Assembly (NCBI GenBank): GCA_003641415.1
Contig: QNAG01000095.1
Coordinates: 1 to 9,867 of the forward strand
Reading direction: 5' to 3'
From: Candidatus Zixiibacteriota bacterium
Lineage (GTDB): Bacteria > Zixibacteria > MSB-5A5 > GN15 > FEB-12
DNA: 9,867 bases
The notes under the pieces were generated by a model, which saw nothing but the letters and a program-made list of their open reading frames with translations, made no database searches and was not told the origin of the DNA. The position numbers and the translations under genes were made by a program. Below are positions 1-6,153 of this stretch, piece after piece (position 1 is the stretch's first letter; each line of letters begins with the position of its first letter).

Positions 1-2
1 CT

Positions 3-914
3 CTCTGGGTCTACTCCAATGAGGCTATCAATTCACCGTTCCCGGTTGTGTTCCAGTTTCATCTTACAGACACCCCTTCCCAGATGTACATAACAGTGGA
101 TACCGCTTTCCTTCAATTGTATGAGTGTACAATGGGAGCGGGAGTTCCGCCTCCGTCAGCGTCCTTCTTTGTAAATAATGTTGGCGGCGAAGATCCAATG
201 GAATTCTTTGTCACCTGGGAATCAGATTTATTTACAGTTACTGTTTTCTCTCCAACCGCACCATCGGGTATAATGATAAATGCTATATATCTTGGTTTAC
301 CGGTTGGTACATATCTCGACACAATAGTATTTTATGCCCCAACATCGATTGATCCAATTGACACGGTAATTGTACGTTACGATGTAATCCCCGGCACAGA
401 AACGCCCGAAATATGGTTGTCCGGATACAACTATGTTATCCCTGCTCAGGAAAATACGGGTTCTATACATCCAGTAAACCATGAAGTAAATAATCGTCAT
501 GGTGGCTGTATGGACTGGTACATAGTCGAGGAAGTGCCTTGGATGTATCCAACCGAGACATCGGGGACTGTGCCGTCAGTTTTCGGATTAGGTGCCAACG
601 TTGATGGTTTTGTCTTTGGTGAATACCCCGATTCCTTCTTTGTATTCTCAGATGAAGCCACCAATAGCCCTCAGCAGGTAGATGTGCTGTTCCGTGTTTG
701 GCGGTTCCATGGGGACATGGACTACAACTGTGAAATCAACGTAGCAGATCTCACGTATATGGTTGCCTACCTTTTCCTGTCAGGCCCCGGGCCGGAGCCA
801 ACCTATTTTGTGGGTGATCTAAACTGTGATCATATGATTAACGTCGAGGACTTAACTTATTTTGTTGAATATCTCTTCAACCATGGGCCAATCCCCTGTG
901 GGAACCCGTATTAG
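3..914 (+). CDS. C-terminal part of a surface/secreted repeat protein with dockerin-like tail (5' truncated by window edge)
   Basis: The frame is open to the window's first bases, so the GTG at 48 is probably an internal valine and the true start lies upstream. About 303 residues are visible. The chain holds the end of one beta-rich repeat (to about 62), a full repeat (about 63-385) and a diverged one (about 386-710). The repeats share a closing pattern: 'SNEAINSP' near 15-38, 'GTYLDTIVFY' near 306-335 and 'SDEATNSP' near 648-671. This resembles BACON or Ig-like beta-sandwich modules. Bases 711-899 encode two calcium-loop helices, 'GDMDYNCEINVADLTYMV' and 'GDLNCDHMINVEDLTYFV', which is the type I dockerin plan with Asp/Asn at the ligand positions. 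Such proteins are exported, and the dockerin-like tail may fold against a partner module or cap the chain. No sortase, PEP-CTERM or type IX sorting signal follows. The precise function is unknown. It converges with the carrier-protein gene. Confidence 0.85.
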   Translation, partial: LWVYSNEAINSPFPVVFQFHLTDTPSQMYITVDTAFLQLYECTMGAGVPPPSASFFVNNVGGEDPMEFFVTWESDLFTVTVFSPTAPSGIMINAIYLGLPVGTYLDTIVFYAPTSIDPIDTVIVRYDVIPGTETPEIWLSGYNYVIPAQENTGSIHPVNHEVNNRHGGCMDWYIVEEVPWMYPTETSGTVPSVFGLGANVDGFVFGEYPDSFFVFSDEATNSPQQVDVLFRVWRFHGDMDYNCEINVADLTYMVAYLFLSGPGPEPTYFVGDLNCDHMINVEDLTYFVEYLFNHGPIPCGNPY

Positions 915-945
915 GAGAATGTAAAAAAGTAATTCATCTTTTCAT

Positions 946-970
946 AATGGCGGACCTTGTGTCCGCCGTT
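946..970. terminator. Terminator-like hairpin between convergent genes
   Basis: A 10-bp stem (aatggcggac / gtccgccgtt, one G-T wobble) closes a 5-nt loop, 31 bases after the stop of the repeat protein. On the + strand it is followed by 'tgtttgat', a weak U-rich tail. On the - strand a run of six T lies about 15 bases further on. It could end transcription from the + strand gene and block read-through from the - strand unit. The poor U-tract keeps confidence moderate. Confidence 0.45.
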
Positions 971-1141
971 TGTTTGATACGATAAAAGGTTGCGAATTGA
1001 AAAGAGCAGAGTTCATAACCACCGTGATCCTGTAAGAGGAACGTGCATAGATCGGTGTTCTTGGAAATCGGTTAGTGTATCACAGCGATTAGAGATTATT
1101 CTGAATATCAGCAGGTCTAGGACTTAAGGCATAAGCTACGG

Positions 1142-1387
1142 TCAGGATTTTTTACCCTGAATATATTTGGTCAGGTTATCTATAGAGTCAAGGTTCTCCG
1201 GTACCAAATCAGAATCTTCCACCTTAATAGAATACTTTTCTTCGAGAAAGCCAACCAACTCCAGAACTCCGGTTGAATCAATGATACCCAAGTCGAGCAA
1301 TGAGCCGGAATCGGACAATTCGTTTGGATCTGTTCCCATCATGAAGTTATCTACAATGAATTCGCGAAGTTCTGTTCTAGTATCCAA
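1142..1387 (-). CDS. Acyl/peptidyl carrier protein (phosphopantetheine-binding), partner of the adjacent AsnB
   Basis: This 81-residue acidic protein has the length and four-helix pattern of an acyl carrier protein. The motif 'GIIDSTGVLEL' (residues 34-44) places the 4'-phosphopantetheine serine at Ser38 in an Asp-Ser-Thr context, not the Asp-Ser-Leu usual in fatty-acid AcpP. 'VPENLDSIDNL' near residues 62-72 is typical of stand-alone carriers encoded beside asparagine synthetase-type amidotransferases and AMP-forming ligases in exopolysaccharide or exosortase loci. It should be cytosolic and hold a thioester-linked substrate. The start is TTG. It is the only start codon between an in-frame stop at 1403-1405 and Met16, and a GGAGG lies just before it. 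It sits downstream of asnB on the same strand, across a 159-bp spacer. No ligase, thioesterase or phosphopantetheinyl transferase is in view, so its cargo is unknown. Confidence 0.85.
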   Translation of the reverse strand: MDTRTELREFIVDNFMMGTDPNELSDSGSLLDLGIIDSTGVLELVGFLEEKYSIKVEDSDLVPENLDSIDNLTKYIQGKKS

Positions 1388-1389
1388 TT

Positions 1390-1396
1390 CTCCTCC
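1390..1396 (-). promoter_or_regulatory. Strong Shine-Dalgarno that fixes the TTG start of the carrier protein
   Basis: Read on the - strand, GGAGGAG precedes TTG (1387-1385), with only four bases between GGAGG and the start codon. An in-frame TAA lies 15 bases upstream of the TTG and no ATG or GTG intervenes, so this site decides the start despite the rare codon and tight spacing. Confidence 0.7.
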
Positions 1397-1472
1397 GTTA
1401 CCTTACTTAACTGCTTTCCCGCTGAACCGGAGCACCTGTATCTGAATTTACATTCAATAATAATATCGGTAG

Positions 1473-1541
1473 AAATGCAACAAATGACCAGCTTCTTTCT
1501 TCCATCAGATCGATTGTTGGATGATTTCATTTGCAGCATTT
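1473..1541 (-). repeat. Imperfect inverted repeat in the asnB-carrier spacer
   Basis: Bases 1473-1487 and 1527-1541 are inverted repeats pairing 13 of 15 positions (core arms atgcaacaaatga and tcatttgcagcat), around a 39-base loop. The structure begins 6 bases after the asnB stop on the - strand and fills much of the spacer. There is no T-run for a canonical terminator. It could tune downstream expression or mRNA stability. That is inference. Confidence 0.5.
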
Positions 1542-1546
1542 TATGG

Positions 1547-3553
1547 TTATCCTCTATGCTGTTCGGCTGCTTCGATAGATTGATCATGCCAAACTTTGAA
1601 TTTCTTGCGATCTATGATGTTGACCTCTGGTGGGTTGTTAATAAATTGATCTACAAGGAGTTGCGTCGATAGGACACCAAGAAAAGACATATTATCCTTA
1701 AATGACAAGTGTGCATGCGATAGACGGCTGCACTTATCACGAAGTTTTTGCACGAATAGCGGATTGAATAAACCTGTCTTTACCAGCGATTCCTCCGATA
1801 GCATCTCGGAAACATACTGAGGAGAATCCTCCTGCACGAAGCTGTTGGAATCGGGCGCCATGTACGGCTGTTTAACCCGCTTGGTGATCTCCGGCGGCAA
1901 TTCACGAGCCATAGCTTTTTTAAGTACGAACTTCTCATTAAGACCGTGTATTTTATACAATGGCGGAACAGTGGTTGCGAACTCAGCAATACGGTGATCC
2001 AGGAATGGGAAACGTCCCTCGACAGCATGAGCCGATCCCATTCGATCGCCCTGAGATGACAGGATATATCCAGCCAATAGAGATTTCGCTTCGAGATACT
2101 GCGCTCTGGCCAAGTGGTGCCAACTGTAGAATTGGTTTGGAAGGTCGCGTTTGAAAGCCTTCAGAGGATCATAATCAGTCAGTTCCGCCTGTACATCCTT
2201 GGTGAAGTAGTCCTTCACTTTTGAAGTTGTGTTGATGCGCGGAATATGCGAAAAATGAAATTCGTCAATTTGTTCCAGTCCGGCTTTGTAGAAGGTCTCA
2301 AGGTAAAAACGCGCTCTCGCTGCTGAGAGTGGCAAAGTTGGATAGAGTCGTTTCAATAGCAAAGGTCGCCAGGCAGAGTCTGGATTCCGTGCCCAGAAGC
2401 GGCGGATTAGAGTCTCTTTGAAAATATCATATCCACCCAGCATTTCATCAGAGCCTTCTCCGGTCAGAACAACCTTGAATTCGTGATCCCGAACCAGCTT
2501 TGACAGTAGATAAAGCGGAGCGGGAGCTGTACGGAGAATTGGTCGTTCGGCATGACGGATTACTGCCGGGAAAACCTCGGCTATATCCCTATAAGAGCAC
2601 TTAATCTGGTGGTGCCTGGTGCCTAAATAATCGGACATTTGCTGCTGGTATTTTGATTCATCATACGCTTTGTCATGGAAGGCAATCGAAAACGTCTCTA
2701 CCCGGGTATCAGTAAAGTGTCGAATCAGAGACGTGGTAGCTGATGAATCCAGTCCCCCCGACAGGTAAGCTCCCACAGGCACATCAGCCCGAAGCCGCAG
2801 CCGTACCGAGTCAACCAGTAACTCATGTAGCTCTTCCGCCCACGAAGCCGCTGATCTTTGGCGATTGTAGGTTTCCGGGTACTCCAGATCCCAATACGAC
2901 TTTGTATTATATTTTCCATTTTGTATTTTCAGATATGACGCCGCCGGCAGTTCGTTAATGCCCATAAAGGCTGTCCGTGGAGGGGCTGTCGTCCACCATG
3001 TGAAGGTTTCATCGAGACCCTTCAGATCGATCTGCCGAAGTATGGAAGGTTCGGCAAACAGGGCTTTTATCTCCGAACCGAAATAAAAACGGCCGCCATG
3101 CTGCGTATAGAACAGCGGTCTGATACCCAGGCGATCCCTGGCCAGAAAGAGTGAACCATCCCTGCTATCGTAGATGGCAAACGCAAACTGTCCATTGAAC
3201 CGATCGAGACATTTCGCACCCCATTCCTCAAAGGCATGTACGATAACTTCGGTATCAGATCTGGTGCGGAAATAGTGATGGGATGCCTCGAGCTCTTTGC
3301 GCAGCTCAAGGTAGTTGTATATCTCACCGTTGTATGTGATCCACAGAGAGCCATCTTCGTTACTCAGCGGTTGCGATCCACCCGCCAGATCAATAATGGA
3401 TAAACGGGCATGGCCAAGAGCGCAACGGTTGTCGAAAAAGGCGCCAAACTCGTCTGGCCCACGATGCCGGATAGACCCAACCATGCGACGCACCAAGTCT
3501 TTGTCTGGGGGGGTTGGTGATCCGAGTTCAAAATAGCCGGCAATACCGCACAT
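1547..3553 (-). CDS. asnB: Asparagine synthetase (glutamine-hydrolysing)-type amidotransferase, AsnB family
   Basis: This 668-residue cytosolic protein has both AsnB domains. The N-terminal class II glutaminase starts 'MCGIAGYF', with Cys2 as nucleophile after Met removal. It continues with 'RHRGPDE' (29-35), 'NGEIYN' (75-80) and 'RSDTEV' (98-103), which bind glutamine. The synthetase domain has the PP-loop 'SGGLDS' (265-270), 'GEGSDE' (365-370) and 'EGRFPFLDH' (512-520). All key residues are present. The family transfers ammonia from glutamine to an adenylated carboxylate, aspartate in the classic case. Several relatives in envelope-polysaccharide and exosortase loci are thought to amidate other substrates. 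The neighbouring carrier protein makes such a role, or one on a carrier-bound substrate, plausible here, but ordinary asparagine synthesis cannot be excluded. The ATG is fixed by the nucleophile position. Its AGGA ribosome site is weak and 11 bases away. A structured leader lies upstream. Confidence 0.93.
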   Translation of the reverse strand: MCGIAGYFELGSPTPPDKDLVRRMVGSIRHRGPDEFGAFFDNRCALGHARLSIIDLAGGSQPLSNEDGSLWITYNGEIYNYLELRKELEASHHYFRTRSDTEVIVHAFEEWGAKCLDRFNGQFAFAIYDSRDGSLFLARDRLGIRPLFYTQHGGRFYFGSEIKALFAEPSILRQIDLKGLDETFTWWTTAPPRTAFMGINELPAASYLKIQNGKYNTKSYWDLEYPETYNRQRSAASWAEELHELLVDSVRLRLRADVPVGAYLSGGLDSSATTSLIRHFTDTRVETFSIAFHDKAYDESKYQQQMSDYLGTRHHQIKCSYRDIAEVFPAVIRHAERPILRTAPAPLYLLSKLVRDHEFKVVLTGEGSDEMLGGYDIFKETLIRRFWARNPDSAWRPLLLKRLYPTLPLSAARARFYLETFYKAGLEQIDEFHFSHIPRINTTSKVKDYFTKDVQAELTDYDPLKAFKRDLPNQFYSWHHLARAQYLEAKSLLAGYILSSQGDRMGSAHAVEGRFPFLDHRIAEFATTVPPLYKIHGLNEKFVLKKAMARELPPEITKRVKQPYMAPDSNSFVQEDSPQYVSEMLSEESLVKTGLFNPLFVQKLRDKCSRLSHAHLSFKDNMSFLGVLSTQLLVDQFINNPPEVNIIDRKKFKVWHDQSIEAAEQHRG

Positions 3554-3590
3554 AGTTTCGAAAATCCTTTTTCTGATCCTGCAACAAATA

Positions 3591-3659
3591 GGACATAGTC
3601 CTGTTATGACACAGTTCTGTAACGGGATAAGTTGTTGCCCTGTTTATCGGACTATGACC
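3591..3659 (-). other. Nested inverted repeat, possible structured 5' leader of asnB
   Basis: The outer arms 3591-3601 (ggacatagtcc) and 3649-3659 (ggactatgacc) pair at 10 of 11 positions. Inside lie two smaller hairpins: gtta/taac with an inner cag/ctg (about 3603-3623), and gataa/ttatc (about 3626-3648). Together they form a two-armed, three-way-junction-like fold. The element ends 37 bases before the asnB start and would lie in its transcript if the candidate promoter at 3745-3773 is right. I recognise no known riboswitch class. A DNA operator is the alternative. Confidence 0.4.
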
Positions 3660-3744
3660 ATAAAGTTTTACAGATCGTTACTTTATGAAGAAAAGCACAT
3701 TGATGTCATGGTCAAGAAATAAATCAAACTGTCTTGATATAAAG

Positions 3745-3773
3745 CTTTTACGGCATATCCTCAATTATGTCAA
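3745..3773 (-). promoter_or_regulatory. Candidate sigma-70-type promoter for asnB and the carrier gene
   Basis: On the - strand a perfect -35 TTGACA (3773-3768) is followed after 17 bases by TAAAAG (3750-3745), which matches four of six -10 positions. Predicted transcription would begin near 3738, giving a leader of about 185 bases that contains all the dyads between 3591 and 3737. This is consensus matching only. Confidence 0.4.
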
Positions 3774-3783
3774 TTCACCTCTA

Positions 3784-3811
3784 TTGAGCTTGTTTTTTGA
3801 AATAATATAGC
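3784..3811 (+). promoter_or_regulatory. Weak candidate promoter for the aspartyl-protease-like gene and downstream genes
   Basis: TTGAGC (3784-3789), a 16-base spacer and TATAGC (3806-3811) lie 23 bases before the start codon, each hexamer matching four of six. A competing candidate is TTGATA (3734-3739) with TATCCT (3756-3761), also 16 bases apart. That one would overlap the divergent asnB promoter. Neither is strong and I cannot choose between them. Confidence 0.25.
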
Positions 3812-3834
3812 TTTATCTGAACAAGGAAACTGCA

Positions 3835-5430
3835 ATGAAAGGATCAATCTGTATGTATCGTTGGCTTCTCATTATTCTCTTTGCTATTGTCAGTACTACT
3901 GCTACTGCAGCTGAGTTCAACCTCGACTCTTTGCTGGTGCAATCGGTTGGGGGTCCAGCAGCGCTTGATTCTCTTCATTGCGTTTCCTCCTTCCGCGCAG
4001 AGGGTGTTGTCGATCTCAATGGTCAGGCTGGTAGATTTGTAGAGTTGTTTTCAGCGCCGGATTATCTCTATCTGGAAGTGAAAATCGGAAGCATCGTTCT
4101 GGTACAAGCATACGACGGACACCATGCCTGGCAAAAAGACCACAACGGAAGAATCTCCGAGTTGTCCGGATACGAGAGAAAAGCTCTTCTGTCTAATATC
4201 TACTTTGAGTCCTTCTCATATCTTCTTCCGGATCGGATGGAGGGCAGGTACGAATATGTGGGTCAAACAGAGTACGATGGACAGAAATATCATGAAGTCA
4301 TTTACTATCCACTCAACGAGGATACAGTTCGTGTGTTTTTTGATCCCGTCAGTGGTTTACGACAGTTAATGTTCAGCAAACTCGACAATCTAAGCTCTAC
4401 ATCTCAGATGGGAGACTATCGCTATATCGGGGGGATTTTGATTCCTCATTTCTCCCATACTTCTTTTGAAGGTGTTCCTCTCTTTACATCACTGGAAACC
4501 GAGAACTTCGAACTTAATGTCGATCTTGACTCGTCTGTATTTATAATGCCGGATTCTGCTGTCTGTGATTATCACTTTGCCGATTCGACAGAGTCAATAA
4601 AAATTGGGTTTGAATATTGTTTAGGTCACATATGGTTACCGGCGACTATCAATGGAGTAAAGAAAATCTGGTTTATTCTTGATTCGGGAGCTTCGGCCAA
4701 TTTTTTCCATACTTCCGCCATAGCTGATCTCAATCTGCCCCGGGAGGGTTCTTTGCCGGTAGCCGGTATGACCGGATATGAAGAAGTAGCCCTGGTACGC
4801 TCCGACTCAATTTCCATTGGTTCTCTGACATTGCTCAATCAAATTGCCGGCTCGATGGATTTATCTATGTTCGACGGTTCTTTGAGTGACAATCAAGAAT
4901 TAGGGGGAATACTTGGGTACGATTTTCTGTCGCGCTTTCCTGTTATGGTCAACTATCGCGAATCTACATTGACTGTGTTCAATCCGGATAGCTTTGTCCC
5001 ACCACCGGGCGGGGTTACAGTGGATTTTCATCTGACTATGCTGGTTCCGACCATTAGCGGGGAACTCAACGGTATCAAAGGTGATTTTATGGTCGACTTG
5101 GGCAATTCTTTTGGATTGGTATTACACAACAGCTTTGTAGACAGATATCATCTGGAGGAGAAACTTGATGACATCAGCGACAACCCCGGTGGATTGGGTG
5201 GTGTGGGCGGCAGGATTGGCGGGAAAACTGCCCAAGCTGCCACTTTCAAATTTGGTAGTATCCTCTTGCAGTCGCTACGAGTGATACTTCCCGACCAGAG
5301 ACAGGGACTGTCCGGTTCAGAACAGCTTGCTGGAAATATTGGCAATATGATACTTGAGAATTTCATCGTTCTGTTCGATTATAAAAGCAACAGGCTGATT
5401 TTCTATGATTCCAACATGGAAGTGGAATAG
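3835..5430 (+). CDS. Exported protein with LolA-like N-terminal domain and two tandem retropepsin-like aspartyl protease domains
   Basis: This 531-residue protein begins with a signal peptide (basic start, hydrophobic 10-20, 'TATAA' before Glu27), so it acts in the periplasm or at the surface. Residues about 30-235 resemble the lipoprotein-carrier (LolA-like) beta-fold seen in many exported proteins, with the closing motif 'DYRYIGGILIPHF' (194-206). Residues about 255-382 form a retropepsin-like domain with catalytic motif DSGA (283-286) and the later 'GGILGYDFL' (357-365), then a 'VNYRESTLTVF' strand. Residues about 393-527 repeat this plan, but the active-site motif is DLGN (421-424), with 'GNIGNMILENF' (500-510) and 'FDYKSNRLIFY'. 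Aspartyl proteases need two such aspartates, from a dimer or from two lobes. Here both could come from one chain, although the second motif lacks the usual Ser/Thr. AAGGA precedes the start by seven bases. Met7 also has a ribosome site, so a shorter signal peptide is possible. The substrate is unknown. Confidence 0.85.
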   Translation: MKGSICMYRWLLIILFAIVSTTATAAEFNLDSLLVQSVGGPAALDSLHCVSSFRAEGVVDLNGQAGRFVELFSAPDYLYLEVKIGSIVLVQAYDGHHAWQKDHNGRISELSGYERKALLSNIYFESFSYLLPDRMEGRYEYVGQTEYDGQKYHEVIYYPLNEDTVRVFFDPVSGLRQLMFSKLDNLSSTSQMGDYRYIGGILIPHFSHTSFEGVPLFTSLETENFELNVDLDSSVFIMPDSAVCDYHFADSTESIKIGFEYCLGHIWLPATINGVKKIWFILDSGASANFFHTSAIADLNLPREGSLPVAGMTGYEEVALVRSDSISIGSLTLLNQIAGSMDLSMFDGSLSDNQELGGILGYDFLSRFPVMVNYRESTLTVFNPDSFVPPPGGVTVDFHLTMLVPTISGELNGIKGDFMVDLGNSFGLVLHNSFVDRYHLEEKLDDISDNPGGLGGVGGRIGGKTAQAATFKFGSILLQSLRVILPDQRQGLSGSEQLAGNIGNMILENFIVLFDYKSNRLIFYDSNMEVE

Positions 5431-5470
5431 TCAATGGAGATAAAACCCAGGTAGTTTGGATAGATGTGTG

Positions 5471-6118
5471 ATGCGAAGTGGATATTTCTTTTTATTTATT
5501 CTCGTAGTGTTTGTTGGAGCTTCTCCCTCTTGGGCTCAACGAGATTTTAACGCGCAACATCAGGCAGGAGCGCGTCTGGGAGTATGGAGCAACCGCGGAG
5601 GGATACCACCATCATCTGATTCCGAAGGCAATTTTGAGTCAAGCATCAAAGAGGAGTGCTTTTATATAGAGGGTTACTACGCTCACCGGATATTCCCGCC
5701 GGTGATGATTGAAGGGTCGCTTGGTATAGTCAACCGAGGCTCGGTGAGTTTTCGCGAAGATGAGATAAATAATGTTGGTAACTTGTTGCTGTATACAATC
5801 CTCATTCAGGCTAAATTGTATCCGCTGGTCCCGCTGAAAACAAAAATTCAACCATACCTGACCTTTGGAGGCGGGCTTTATTATGGGCGGCGTACGGTTC
5901 AGTTTACTACCAATAGCGCCTACTATCAACATTATGGAGAAAAAACAGCGAGCGACTTTGGCCTTGCCTTTGGCGGAGGTATAGACTGGCCCTTGTCAAA
6001 AGTACTGGGTCTGGAAGCATCGGCGAAATATATGTTAATCCACTTCCCTAACACTCTTTTAACTGTTCGAACCTATGATGCTCTTGCTATTTGTGTCGGA
6101 CTCAAATATCTTTATTAG
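5471..6118 (+). CDS. Small outer-membrane beta-barrel protein
   Basis: This 215-residue protein starts with a clean signal peptide (hydrophobic 5-17, 'SPSWA' before Gln23). The mature part alternates hydrophobic and polar residues with many aromatics and glycines, for example 'PYLTFGGGLYYG' (128-139) and 'FGLAFGGGID' (163-172). It ends in 'VGLKYLY', a C-terminal aromatic strand of the type recognised by the barrel-assembly machinery. This fits an eight-stranded OmpA/OmpW-like barrel (outer membrane protein beta-barrel family). No OmpA peptidoglycan-binding domain follows. The ATG at 5471 is preferred because it gives the cleanest signal peptide. An in-frame TTG at 5456 would add five residues, and ribosome signals are weak for both. 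It lies 40 bases after the protease-like gene and 35 before gapA, so it is probably co-transcribed with one or both. The specific role, pore or structural, is unknown. Confidence 0.75.
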   Translation: MRSGYFFLFILVVFVGASPSWAQRDFNAQHQAGARLGVWSNRGGIPPSSDSEGNFESSIKEECFYIEGYYAHRIFPPVMIEGSLGIVNRGSVSFREDEINNVGNLLLYTILIQAKLYPLVPLKTKIQPYLTFGGGLYYGRRTVQFTTNSAYYQHYGEKTASDFGLAFGGGIDWPLSKVLGLEASAKYMLIHFPNTLLTVRTYDALAICVGLKYLY

Positions 6119-6153
6119 TAGTAAAGGATGGCATAATCTAAACGGAGGTAGAG

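Noticed and set aside
1020..1057. Imperfect hairpin caccg..atc / gatcggtg between the convergent genes
   Set aside because: Short, bulged arms with a long loop and no T-run. Such pairings are expected by chance in a region of this size.
1351..1587. Possible 78-residue gene on the - strand bridging asnB and the carrier gene
   Set aside because: It overlaps both genes in another frame, has no ribosome site before its ATG, and its composition looks random and resembles no family I know.
6132..6137. CATAAT as a -10 box for gapA
   Set aside because: No -35 hexamer lies at the right distance, and transcription would start at or inside the gapA ribosome site.
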